Assembly (NCBI GenBank): GCA_020809705.1
Contig: CP085825.1
Coordinates: forward strand, 1,860,001 to 1,924,000
Length of the DNA: 64,000 bases
From: Calonectria ilicicola
Lineage: Eukaryota; Ascomycota; Sordariomycetes; Hypocreales; Nectriaceae
Direction: 5' to 3'
Below are positions 10,722 through 21,204 of the stretch, one piece after another; within the stretch, counting starts at the first letter, position 1, and each line of letters opens with the position of its first letter. The notes under the pieces were generated by a model. The model was not told where the DNA came from, searched no databases, and was given only the letters and a program-made list of their open reading frames with translations. The position numbers and the translations under genes are program-made.

Positions 10722-11177
10722 TTAAATCTCCACCACTGCAACTGCTTTGACCTCCACGATCATTCGGGGATCAGGTAACTCTCTCACCCCAATAGTCGCC
10801 CGGGCGGGCGCGCTAGCACGATCCGCAAAGACCTTATTCCATTCCTCATTCATCCCAGCATATTGTGTCTTCATATCCAAGATGTAAACGACAGCGTCAA
10901 TTACATTATGAATACCACCCTTTCCATCTGAGGCCCCCTTTACAATATCATCGATATTTTTGAGCACGGCGGCCGTTTGCTTGTGAATGTCAAGCGTGTG
11001 TGTGCCATCTGCATTTTCTATGACTCCTTCCCAGGTGCCATCTGGACGGCAGCATGCGGTCCCAGAAACGTAGATTGTCTTGTGGGCGGAGGCCGGCGCG
11101 ATACGGGCTTGAGGGAATCGCGTCGGGCCTTCGGGTAGCTCAGGGTTGAGCAAAAATGCTTCACCGTTTGGAGACAT
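10722..11177 (-). CDS. RidA/YjgF/YER057c/UK114-family protein, 2-aminomuconate deaminase-like
   Basis: This intronless gene encodes 151 residues, a typical RidA-family length, starting at MSPNGEAF. The chorismate-mutase-like fold is suggested by FPQARIAP, TIYVSGTACCRPDG, QTAAVLKNIDDIV, VVYILDMKTQYAGMNEEW and the C-terminal PARATIGVRELPDPRMIVEVKA. The arginine in PARATIGV corresponds to the conserved carboxylate-binding Arg of active family members. The PxRATIGVREL end and longer N-terminus resemble 2-aminomuconate deaminases more than canonical RidA. Members hydrolyse enamines or imines and release ammonia. The promoter holds one exact and one near TCGG-N5-CCGA site, so it is probably co-regulated with the amine oxidase and amidase, where an imine- or enamine-handling enzyme makes chemical sense. 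Confidence 0.9.
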   Translation of the reverse strand: MSPNGEAFLLNPELPEGPTRFPQARIAPASAHKTIYVSGTACCRPDGTWEGVIENADGTHTLDIHKQTAAVLKNIDDIVKGASDGKGGIHNVIDAVVYILDMKTQYAGMNEEWNKVFADRASAPARATIGVRELPDPRMIVEVKAVAVVEI

Positions 11178-11438
11178 CTTTCACCTATTCGAGGCTAAAA
11201 GCAGAAAAAGAAAAGGGTGGAGATTAAATTACGAGACGAACAAGTATGTCAAGCTGGTTTTTGAGTATTTCCCATTTCATGCAGTCTCGCTGGTTTTAAA
11301 TAGCCATTGGGATTGGCCTGGACTTGTACTCGCCGAGAACTGGAGCCGTGATCCAACCCGACGCAAAGAATCCCGCGATGAATCCGACTCCTTGATTGTG
11401 TGGTGGTGGGGACGCGTCGAAGCCCCTGTCAGTGATTG

Positions 11439-11451
11439 TCGGCTTACCCGC
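11439..11451. promoter_or_regulatory. near-consensus TCGG-N5-CCGC site, RidA-family promoter
   Basis: The CGG-N5-CCG core and spacing are intact and only the last outer base differs (C for A). It lies 20 bases from the exact site at 11471 and about 260 bases upstream of the RidA-family start. Confidence 0.5.
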
Positions 11452-11470
11452 CAACCTACATGCAATGGTG

Positions 11471-11483
11471 TCGGACTGCCCGA
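11471..11483. promoter_or_regulatory. TCGG-N5-CCGA palindrome, RidA-family promoter
   Basis: The sequence is TCGG-ACTGC-CCGA, flanked as GTCGG...CCGAC. It lies about 295 bases upstream of the RidA-family ATG and beyond the stop codon of the neighbouring gene, so the RidA-family gene is the only sensible target. Confidence 0.75.
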
Positions 11484-11633
11484 CCGTCCGACCTGGACTG
11501 GATTCTTGTAAACATAGAGATTTATTGGTTAAGCTGTAAATTTTGTTGTAAGTCTAGAAATTTGGATGGCTTCCATATCCGCACTATTTTTCTGAAGCTG
11601 TGCACGAAGGGTGCAGCTTTTTGATGTTCGATC

Positions 11634-12516
11634 TTAGAACCCATTAGCGTAATAGGCCAGCGCACTCTCTCCAGGCTCGAATGTAGCATGTGCTTCATCC
11701 CACCCGTTCTCCATACGTGCGATAGGTAATGCTCTCAATCTCATTCTCTCAATTTCTGCCAATTTGTCTTCGTTATCAGGCAAAAGTCCACACATTCTGA
11801 ATCCTTCTTGAGGAGGAATCGTACGCCGATTGTTCTTGAAAACAACTCTATTCACTGATGTAGCAAGAACATACTTGAGTCTGTCCTTTGGATCCACTTC
11901 TTTTGTCTTGACAACCTTGTTCCGGGCTTGGAAGATGTATTCCCGCGGTTGGAACTTATCTGCGACAACGAAGTGCGTCACTACGTAAAACCACTTCTCG
12001 TCCCATGATAGAATTTTTGACCAGACCTCATATCGCTGGTACGGTTTTATTTCTCTTCGCCAATTGCAAGCGGTAGCACCTAGCACTACGTTGAAATTAT
12101 CACGCCCGGGGAACGGGTTGTAGTATTTCATGAAGAGCAGACAGCAGAAATTGCTTCGATAAATATCCATGTCGGTAAAATAAGTCGAATTGGATTTGTG
12201 TAAATTGAAATCGCACTCTAATGCAGGAGAACGTGCGACACTAATTGCAGGAAGCCAGAGGCATCGTGGAGAGAGATTCTTTTTCCTGGCAGGGTCGATT
12301 TTACGACGAATAAGCATGCTCCAGGCGCGGATCTTGGTTCATGATTAGTTGCTGGTTGAAACTGATCGTGGGGGAAATACCAACAGTCCAAGTAAAAGGC
12401 ATGCATTTTAGATTTATTAAAGCGAAAACAATCAAAATAACTTTCAAGTTTAAGAGTGCGCTGACGTTTAGGAGATTTTTAAGGGCGAGTCTGCGGGTGC
12501 TGAGAGAATTCGCCAT
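11634..12516 (-). CDS. thioesterase-like (4HBT/hot-dog) protein
   Basis: Two exons (12516-12385 and 12332-11634) encode about 276 residues. The intron at 12384-12333 has branch ACTAAT and acceptor CAAG. It joins MPFTWT to IRAWSM, matching the hydrophobic-leader-plus-basic-helix start of this fungal family. The N-terminal 35 residues are hydrophobic and probably membrane-associated. The core ECDFNLHKSNSTYFTDMD is the hot-dog-fold substrate motif, followed by FNVVLGATACNWRREIKPYQRYEVW. Members are annotated as thioesterase-like or THEM6-like proteins and recur in fungal biosynthetic clusters, but few have a tested activity. A PTS1 is absent (terminus NGF). Its promoter has no exact TCGG-N5-CCGA site. 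Confidence 0.85.
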
Positions 12517-13669
12517 CGTGCCTTGTCAACAGCAGGAACGCTGTGAAAGTTCTTGCCAGCGAGAGAAGTGGCGAACGGAGAAGTGTATCTGGGTTTATTT
12601 CTGCTCTTCGTTCTGTAAGATACTGAGGAATAAAAAATTTTTTAATCGTGTTTATAGATGATTTTGCGACGAGGATGTTAACAGCTGCCGACCAACCAGT
12701 AGGATATCAAATGGGTCAATGAATATGGCGACTCTGGCGCCCTTGAGCATGTGTAGAAAGACCGAAGATAGATGCGTCAGTTTGAGGACGATCTAATTAA
12801 AAGTGTGTTGTAAATAAAATGCCTTTAAGCCTCTGGTTTGAGAAGTAAATGTGAGTCAACGGCAAAGATTAGCCTTTGGCCACCTTCCGAACATAACTTT
12901 TGAATAAAGAATGATTGATGCAGCAGACCTAATACATCAAAAAAATCTCAATTCTAGAGGGCGAGTGCTTTATATTTTCTGACCTTGTCTATCTTATCCG
13001 AGGACTCGACGGTTGGGCACACACCTTAGCGTGTACATTGGGAGTTCGAGGACACCACCCCACCATTTAGCGGGTGGTCAGACATGGTTTCTATCACCGC
13101 TTTTAGGGATCGACGAATTATCTGTGTTCCGCATCAAATCCCTCTGATACTAGCTCAAGGGGAAGATGATTGGTATCACGGACCGGGGCCGGGCCGCTTT
13201 GCAGACTCGAGCTGTGCTGCTTTGTCGAATTCTGAAGGTCAAGTCTACTTTGGCCGACATTCCTTGGGTGATTACCTCACTCATCACAAACATTCGTTGG
13301 AAATTCTTAGACCAATCGATATTGGACTAGACTCAGCCTCATTTGATCTTGTCACGGGATATGACGACATGGAAAAACAACCAGGAACTGTCTTTTAATT
13401 GATAAACGGGGATAGAGTTTAAACCGAGCTGTTGGGATACGTGCGCCATCTAACTATCACGGGACATGAGGTTTCACCTCGGCTCATTGTGGGTCTCATC
13501 ACCGACTTCTCCCCCTCGCCATAATACACGACAAAAGAAGTCTGTCTTACCTCCTCGGCGAAATACTTTCAGGTCTACATGGATCTTTTGATATCTGCAC
13601 CGAACGATACACGCAGGAATAGCATAACTTACGAGGAGGGCGCTGCATGCAAGCCTCCCAATCTCCTCC
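12517..13669. other. divergent intergenic region between the thioesterase-like gene and TF2
   Basis: This 1.15-kb gap is shared by two divergent genes. Two CCTCGG elements lie at 13477-13482 and 13553-13558, 110-190 bases upstream of TF2, and an inverted CCGAGG lies near 13000. CCTCGG is the known site of the FarA/FarB/CTF1 family to which TF2 appears to belong. A frame at 13084-13398 has no recognisable features. Confidence 0.5.
13477..13558. promoter_or_regulatory. pair of CCTCGG elements upstream of TF2
   Basis: Copies lie at 13477-13482 and 13553-13558. In aspergilli and Fusarium, FarA/FarB and CTF1 bind CCTCGG to control fatty-acid use and cutinase. A pair in the promoter of a CTF1-like gene suggests autoregulation. 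The six-base element is common by chance, so support is modest. Confidence 0.35.
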
Positions 13670-16152
13670 ATGCAGACCCGCTCATCCAAACGCGCCCATG
13701 TTGCATGCAAAGCCTGCCACCAGCGCAAGGTGAGGTGCACCATCGCCTTGTCAGGTCCACCATGCGCAAATTGCACCATCGACAGTATTGAATGTGAGGT
13801 GTGGACCCGTAAACGGCGCCGGTAATGTGACAATGAGAAGTTTTGGAAAAAGCAAGGCTGATTTGGTGAAGGAACCCGGCGCTCCTGATTCCATCACCTT
13901 GTGCCGCTGAGAGTGGTGACGGAACGATAGCCGTATCACAAACAGAATTGGCAAATACACCCTTATCCGTGACCGCTTCTCAACTCTCTCAGCCCGCCGA
14001 GGCCACACCGGCGAAATTTCGTGGACGCGAGCCTGCCGCGCCCATTCAGCAGACCGAGACATCAGGAATAGGTCCATCAATTAGCTGTGCTGCTAACAGA
14101 GAAATCCTTGCTTCCCCTGAAGCCATTTTAGCGCGAACACCCTGCACTCAGAATTCACCAGCGCCATCTCAAGAAACGTCAGCCTATGCAGACAGTTTGG
14201 AGCGAACTGATAGTCCATCTGCTGGCGTTCCATTCTATCCAGGTAATACCGTGATTTGTTTTTGAACCAAGTGAGGTCTTTTGTTCCTGATCTTGCTCAC
14301 ATCGTGTCACAGGTGATAAGCGAGGTCCAGCGTTTGTGATTGACATTTGTGAACCCCACCGGTCCACCCAGAGCAACCACTCTTTCGTATCCACGCCCTC
14401 TATCGAATTATTAAAACCAGAAGATGTCGAATATCTACGCGTAAAAGGTGCATTTTCTCTGCCTCCATTTCATATCAGGGAAGCTCTCATACGTTGCTAC
14501 TTTCATCATGTCAACCCTTTCGCCCCAGTCATCGATGCGTACGACTTTATCCCCAAATATGAAAAAGGCCAAGTCAGCCTTTTGCTACTATGGGGCATGT
14601 TTCTGGCCGCCGCAAGTGTATGTCAACATTCAGTATGATTGTAGTGTAGCTAGCTTATTCTGGGTCTAGTTCATGAATGAAGCGATGCTGTCCGAGGAGC
14701 ATTATCCCAACAGATTGGCATTGAAACGCCTCGCATATCAAAGAGCGAAGGTCATTATCATGAATTGAGCATCATTTAGGATTGAAAACTAATCAAACTG
14801 TAGACACTTTACGATATGGACTATGAAAGAGACAAGATCACTCTCATTCAGGCTGTATTCTTATTGAGTCACTGGTATTCTAACACAGAAGATCGAACTG
14901 GCCCATGGTATTGGAACGGAATATCCATTAGCCTGTCACACACGATTGGTCTACATATGCTCCCAGGCTCGGCCGGTCGGGGAATGAAGCCAGTATGGCG
15001 CCGTCTCTGGTGGTGCATCTATTGTCGAGAAGTCTGGTTGACGATTGGCCAAGGCAGACCTCTTCGGATTTCTCTTGAAGATGTCATGACTCCAGTACCA
15101 GAAATTACTGACACTGAAAGTTCAGATTCTGAAGAAATAGTTAAGCAATGCCAAAGATTCTTGCCCAGCAACATGGCGAGCCTGTCTGAGCTTTGGGTAC
15201 GACTGGTAAAGGCAACTCGAATCCTGGGATCGATATTAACCACCAACTACAAAGCAAGAGGTACCAAACCATCGATTTCAGACCTCGAAAATACAGAGAA
15301 AGAAATTCGCGCCTTGTATATATTTCCCGAAAATCCTAGCCGAGACCGGGTTATTGCAGTCCACCTATACGAATTTAAATTGTATATCCAGTGAGTATGT
15401 CGACTAGCAAGTGGGAATTTACGCTCATCGCTGTCCAGAACGACCATTATAGTTTTGTATAGATCATTTATTCTCGAGACTCCTCAAGATCTTACCCCAG
15501 CGGAACAAGCTTCGCTGAGATCCCTCGCATCCCAAAAAGCTCGAGCAGCGGCTTCAGAGGCAACGAGTGCCATTAACTCAATGATGTCCGAAGATATTAT
15601 CGGGCTCTGTAACACGATAACGTACGTATTTAAATTCTATATTGTCTCTTGAACTTGCTCACACCTTGCATAGTGTACTTGCACTTATCCCACCCATGCA
15701 GATTCATCTTCTTGAGTCCATATCACCAAAACCGATGTCACGTCAAATTGCTAAGCATAATCTAGCGCTCTGTATGCTAGCTATGGGTGAGCTGCGGAAA
15801 TCATTCTTATCTGCTGATGCCGCTTTCAAACTGTTCGAAAAAGCGAGAGAGAAGCTCGCAAGTACTGAAAGCAGTCGAGAAAGTGAAAGCATGTTACCGG
15901 AAAGTGTAGATCATACCGTACGAGACGATGGAGGTTTAAACGAAGACTGGCCGACGGAACCGGATAGCTACTCAATGTCAACATCGGGCATTCTTTCCTC
16001 CTTTTGGAACCCTATCGTCAATACTCTTCCAAATGGTGACTATGGACCTACTTTGTACGTCCTGTAGCGATTTTAGTCCCAGACTTAGTGATTGGCTGAC
16101 AGCTTTTAGTACCGATGCTTGGTTGGATATACAAAACCCTAACTGGCAATGA
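13670..16152 (+). CDS. Zn2Cys6 transcription factor, CTF1/Far-like (TF2)
   Basis: The gene has eight exons: 13670-13821, 13914-14242, 14313-14617, 14670-14750, 14804-15390, 15463-15621, 15674-16054 and 16110-16152, encoding about 678 residues. The zinc cluster has cysteines at 13, 16, 23, 32, 35 and 42, with the longer central loop (CX8C) and the HVACKACHQRKVRC start seen in cutinase transcription factor 1-beta and FarA/FarB. A basic run, RKRRR, follows. The fungal_trans region contains ALIRCYFHHVNPFAPVID, SLSHTIGLHM, RRLWWCIYCREVW and GRPLRISLEDV. The last exon was added because splicing 16055-16109 gives the natural end DAWLDIQNPNWQ. CTF1-like proteins respond to fatty acids and control beta-oxidation and cutinase genes. 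The enoyl-CoA hydratase/isomerase gene next to it supports a fatty-acyl role here. Confidence 0.88.
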
Positions 16153-16887
16153 ATTGTGTGTTCTCGTATTGCGACAGTGCTTATATTAAAGAGGACGCTT
16201 TGCCGATTATTTGGCACAATTGTGCATTTGATAAAAACGAATATTGTATGCCGGATTCTATAGTTCCATGGAATTCCGCTGTTAAAGACAAAATTGGATT
16301 ACGTAGCAGCTTTGTACTGAGATTTCGAGAAGTATTAGTCCTCGATCTTATTAATCTCAGAATTTGGTGAGCTGCTTTGGGCTCAGCTACTAGTGTGAAT
16401 CTGTGGGAGTAATGTGTATTTCATTAGTTCAAGAATTGAGATGAACGTAGCGAGGACATATAAAATGGTACAATGCCAAGTTGAGGCCTCATTTTTACGG
16501 AAGCACCGGAACCGTTGGCCCCTAAATTGAGACGAGAAATATTTACATACACTTTTAACGCCATTGGAAAGGGTTGACCTCGGTACTTTGTGGGTCGTAC
16601 CATCAATCTGACATGGCTTCCCCCGCAGAAACCAAGGGAGGGTACTTGGATATTTGACCAACAATATTAAATACGTATGATCCGAGCCGCATTTTGCTCT
16701 TGATGCGGGGCATATATCTTACTTCAGTGACAGCTGATCCCGAGGTTGACTTGGAATGATCGGAAAAGATATCCTGGTCCGAGTGTCAGGTTACTGGCAG
16801 ACGCCATTTGTATATAACTGCTAACCACCTTCTGTATTTTCTAATCATCAGAATTAAGAAAAAGAAGACCAATTATCAACTGCAATA
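16153..16887. other. intergenic region, promoter of the hydratase/isomerase
   Basis: This 735-base gap holds one CCTCGG element at 16578-16583 (about 305 bases upstream of the next start) and a TATATAA-like stretch near 16810. No gene is supported. Confidence 0.5.
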
Positions 16888-17893
16888 ATGTCTCCTGCTA
16901 CTACTGCACCATCCTCTTACGCCTCGTTGCCGTTCAAAGAGATCTCAGTCACTCATTATCCTGCTGACTCGCCCATTGCCACACAAGTCTTGGTTGTGGC
17001 ATTCAATCGACCAGATCAACTCAACGCTGTGACGGCAGGTCTGCTTACAGAGCTCGAGAATGTCTACAAATTGATCAGTTTGGATGAGAGAGTACGTGCG
17101 ATTGTCCTCACGGGAACTGGGAAAGCATTCTGCGCTGGTGCCGACCTTTCTATTGGATTTAGTGGGTTGTTGGCCCACAAAGAAAGCAAAGAATCTACGG
17201 AAAGATTCAGAGACCGGTATATCCCACCATAGATGTCCATCGAACCTGAAAATGTCAGCTGATCTCAATAGGGGCGGTCAAGTTGCCTTGGTCATATCAA
17301 GATGCATTAAACCGACAATTGTTGCCATTAACGGACCGGCCGTCGGAGTTGGACTAACTATCACACTCCCAGCAACTATTCGCGTGGCCTGGTCTGGTGC
17401 TAAAGTCGGGCTTCCATTCTCGCGGCGCGGCCTGACGCTGGAGTCATGTAGCGCCTTCTACTTGCCACGTCTAGTTGGCCTGTCAAACGCAATACACTTG
17501 ACCACCACGGGCGCTACGTATCCTGCATCAGACCCTCTCGTGAGTGGGCTCTTTTCAAAGCTACTGCCTACTCCGGAAGAAACTGTTCAATATGCCATCG
17601 GCCTAGCAACGGACGTGGCGGGGAACACTTCTCCGACAAGCACCAAGCTGATGCGAGACATGATGGTTTATTGTCCAAACACTCCGGAGGAAGCTCATGT
17701 TCTCGACTCTCGAGTATTCCTTGCCACAGTTGGGACACCTGACAATATTGAGGGTATCAAGAGTTTCATGGAAAAAAGGAAGCCAAATTTCAATGGCACC
17801 ATTGATGCCAAAATATTTCCTTTCTGGCCTTGGTGGAATATGCAAGCCGAAGACTATGATAAAGCCAACGGGAAATGTCAAGCGAAAATATGA
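16888..17893 (+). CDS. enoyl-CoA hydratase/isomerase family protein
   Basis: Two exons (16888-17216 and 17272-17893) encode 316 residues of the crotonase superfamily. The substrate-binding and oxyanion-hole segments are VVAFNRPDQLNAVT, KAFCAGADLS and INGPAVGVGLTITLPATIRVA. The second catalytic region reads LPFSRRGLTLESCSAFYLPRLVG, and the Glu in TLESCSA sits where many delta3,delta2-enoyl-CoA isomerases and hydratases carry an acid. The C-terminus is QAKI. AKI is a known functional variant of the PTS1 signal in fungal peroxisomal beta-oxidation enzymes, so peroxisomal import is plausible. Together with the adjacent CTF1-like regulator and its CCTCGG element this suggests a fatty-acyl oxidation step. 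It lacks TCGG-N5-CCGA and probably lies outside that regulon. Confidence 0.9.
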
Positions 17894-18057
17894 GACTGTT
17901 AGGCTTGGCTTAGTTTGAGATGAAGCTGTGCAGTTTTGAAAATCTTTGGTCTCCGCTACACAGAAAAATCGAGATTTGTTTGAGGTAATTACAATTTAAA
18001 ATGTACCATAGGCTCCTGTTGCCGTATCTAGTAGATTTGTGGCTGCATCCTTCGTAA

Positions 18058-19305
18058 TTAGGAGTTAAGTACAGCTACTTGATCAGATCTCTGCGTTCCT
18101 TCAACTTGACCTACTGCTACTGCAGCTCGTTTACCACTAGATTCATCAATCCACTTCATAGGCCCCGTAGGTATGCTCGTCTGTGGAGATACCCAGTCAA
18201 GAGCCTCTAACAGTCCATCATCAACTATGGGACTCTTGCTTTTTTTCAAATCAAATTTCTCACCATAGTTCGTAGGGATGGATTCAATGCTCGTGAAGGA
18301 TTGGAGAGTAGATAGCGTGTCATAGTACGGTACAAAAACGATCTTGGCAGCAGTTCTTGGGTCAATGAACTTGGCGAAGATCGCCCACATCTTGTCGATA
18401 TACGACGGCGCTTTGATAATCTTTTAAATTTTAGTCAGCCTGGCTTCTTAGAATGATCTTTTACCTCAACATGGGTATTTAGGACCCGCAGACTCACGTA
18501 GATCTTATCAATCACCTCAGGGTAACACGTTTCGAGGACTTTGGTCAGGTCTGCAGCGATATCTTTCAATCGCCATGCTATCCTCCAACCTAAAACTTCC
18601 ATGTCGATGAGATATACTGCTCCTGTCACAGGAACATCGGGATCTGGCCTGTCCTTCGCCGCAGAGCAAAGTGGCAAGACGAATCGAGTCAAATAATCGT
18701 GGGCGACGATGCTTTTCTTCGCGGCAAGGCATGTATTTCTTTTTTCAATTAAATTTGCGCCACTGGGCCATGTGCTTTTCTCTTGGTTGTATTCATCCAC
18801 GATTGCCAAGTCGAAATCTGCTAGAATAAAGTAACAGATGGGGAAGCCGCGCTTGTCACGACAACCATACCAACGAGGAAACTGGTCAAGTTTGCTAATT
18901 AGCATCATTCGACGTTGCGGTTTCAAACAATTTCATACAGTTGCATGCTGTCCTTGCTCAAAGGCCGGCAGCTCAACGTTGTCATACAATGTAGTCGCGT
19001 TGACCGCGTTTCGGATGTTTAAAGCATCTTCGAATTGCTTGATTGCGCCATCTATATCGAATGATCGTGCCCGCAGGAATCGCCTGTTCAGAAATCAGCA
19101 TACGATCTATGGTCCGGTTATACATCGCTGTGATTTACAGTAAGGTGACATTGCAGTTGATGCCATCATTAGCATCCTCGTCCCCAAGACCTTCTGGCTT
19201 TTTGAGATAGCCCTTCTCACCACAAAGTTTGATAAATTCTTCAAGTCGTGCATGTTGATCATCGGTTAACTTCATGGGTGGCGAAGTGGGTGACTCAGAT
19301 GCCAT
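18058..19305 (-). CDS. Sec14-like CRAL-TRIO lipid-transfer protein
   Basis: Four exons (19305-19139, 19083-18939, 18881-18498 and 18420-18058) encode about 352 residues. The CRAL-TRIO N-terminal helix bundle contains the diagnostic RFLRARSFDIDGAIKQFEDA. The lipid-binding domain follows with FPRWYGCRDKRGFPICYF, AVYLIDMEVLGWRIAWRLKDI, LETCYPEVIDKIYIIKAPSY and the gate-helix region IDPRTAAKIVFV. Family members exchange phosphatidylinositol and phosphatidylcholine between membranes. This is a diverged accessory copy rather than the essential Golgi Sec14. It has a C-terminal extension of about 90 residues with no recognised domain. I see no clear link to the neighbouring metabolic genes. Confidence 0.9.
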
Positions 19306-21204
19306 TTTTGGGGTTTTCTAGCGAATGGTGATAGCAAAAAGGGAGCAAGGCAGTGATAAAAACAGATTGTGATTAAAGAGTCTAGTTCTCCTTCCCCTGA
19401 TTATGCTCCACAGTTCGATTGAGGCTCCCCCAATCAGAAAAATGGTGGCGTTCGAGTGTGAGCAACGGCAAGTTGGGTTGGAGGCGGGACATAGCCGATG
19501 TTGGCGGTCGATCCATGTCTTATAGAGTGTGTCAAACCAATAAAAATGTTTCAATCAATCACAAACATATGCAGGGGTAATCAAATAAATTGTGGCGTTC
19601 GATGCTTGCCCAATCACTTGTAGAGGAGGGAGACACTAGACTAGTTGTGGGAGAGGTGGTTGGTTGACTGCTTGCTAGTCATGAAAAACAAAACCAAAAA
19701 TTGACCATGTTGAAAAAAAATAGGCCCGCTCCCAGATCCTTTTCCTTGGTTTCAAGTCTCACTCTACCTCGAGTCATTTCTTCTTGACTTTTGAATCCTG
19801 ATTTCCCCATGGCCGCACTAACGTCGCACGTCCCCTCTCAACACTTTATTGCAGGCAGTGATGTCACAATCTTAGCTAAAGCTATCTACATCCGGTAATA
19901 CACTTGCCTCTGATGAATTTACATTAGGCTGGCGCGAACGAATTTCAGTTCTGCTGGATCCTCCGGATTATTTTTGGCAGTCCATTCAAGCTCAAACAAC
20001 ATCAACTACCTGATGCAGCACCACTTTTACCACCGCACCAAAAAACATTTTCTCCTGCAATCAGGTAGAGACAATGACAGCTAGAGGGTGTGGCCGAAGA
20101 TAAGTGGTCAAAGAGAGCTAATTTGATTCAAGATTCAGGTAAATGTACCTGTCATATGGTTGTATGCGTACATTGGATTCAGGATGTATCTGCAATACCG
20201 TTGAATAGTCTGACATTTATAAGACAAGCGTTCTTCCTTCAATATTTCCGGTAATTTTATTAATTTCGCCTTGGTCCCTTTTAAACGTTCGATATTCTAC
20301 TTGTTTTCTGTGGCCGGTAAGAGATTGGAGAGCGTTAGGATCAGGATCAGTTGCCAACTGGACAATGATGGGTAAACACTGAGCTTTTGAAACAAAGTCA
20401 TGAAATAATTGCATAAATACCAACATAATCCACTGCATAAACTCGCGCATTAGAATGTGGTTAATTTAGTGCATGACGCAAAAACCTAACCAGCATCTGA
20501 ATTGGTGAACATTTCTACGTAGAAGAATCGTATCGTGGTGTATAAAAACAAAAACAGCTATCTATTATTTATTTCCACATAAATGCCATCGTTGAGTCTT
20601 GGGTATATTCACGCCTCCACGTAAAACTCGTTTCCTGGCTTTTTGGTGTTGGATGTGGCCAGAGGGCTGGATGGGGCCGGGCTCCACTAAGTGATATGGG
20701 ATCCAGAAGAATTCGCAACATTGTGATCAAGCAAGATTCCTAACAAATATATTTGGGGTATTTTATTGGACTTCTGCCAGTGCGTAGACGTCTCTAATTC
20801 TAGAAAATTATACCCTGCTCTACGCCGGTGGAAAACACCTCGGCATCGACGCGGCATGTCCTTCAAGGGCCCAGCCCACAATTTGTCGGGCATTCCGATG
20901 TATGTACTTACCGCTGGGGCCATAGTTACAATGCCCGCACTTTATGACCAAATTTATACGTAAGTAGTCAGGTGAACCTACATCCCGAAATCGGCTGGGT
21001 CGGAATTTCGCTACTACGGAAGCTCTATGCTGACTGTGACGGAGCCGCGTGGATCAAGCCACAAACAGCGTTCAATCATACCCACTACGATAAATCGTGT
21101 CATCCTGAATTTATGAAGAACCTTCGCCCAAAATAAATTCGTTAAAAATCACTCTACTAGCAGGTTTATTCCATCTCGGCGATTTGAGTCAAGTTTTAAC
21201 GGCT
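19306..21204. other. divergent intergenic region between the Sec14-like gene and the MFS gene
   Basis: This 1.9-kb AT-rich gap holds one TCGG-GCATT-CCGA palindrome at 20885-20897. A minus-strand open frame at 20217-20450 ends in NIEGRTLVL and could be a degraded remnant, but I cannot name it. No intact gene is seen. Confidence 0.5.
20885..20897. promoter_or_regulatory. TCGG-N5-CCGA palindrome, MFS transporter promoter
   Basis: The sequence is TCGG-GCATT-CCGA. It lies about 308 bases upstream of the MFS ATG and about 1.6 kb from the divergent Sec14-like start, so the transporter is the likely target. Confidence 0.7.

Larger units (their letters stand above)
11178..11633. other. intergenic region, promoter of the RidA-family gene
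   Basis: This 456-base gap is the upstream region of the RidA-family gene and the 3' side of the thioesterase-like gene. It contains TCGG-ACTGC-CCGA at 11471-11483 and TCGG-CTTAC-CCGC at 11439-11451, plus a further CCGTCCGACC half-site. No gene is seen. Confidence 0.65.

Noticed and set aside
13084..13398. A 104-codon plus-strand frame upstream of TF2
   Set aside because: No zinc cluster or other motif is present and it does not join TF2, whose real first exon begins at 13670.
20217..20450. A 77-codon minus-strand frame between the Sec14-like and MFS genes
   Set aside because: The sequence is not obviously random, but I cannot match it to a family or attach further exons, so it is noted only as a possible remnant.
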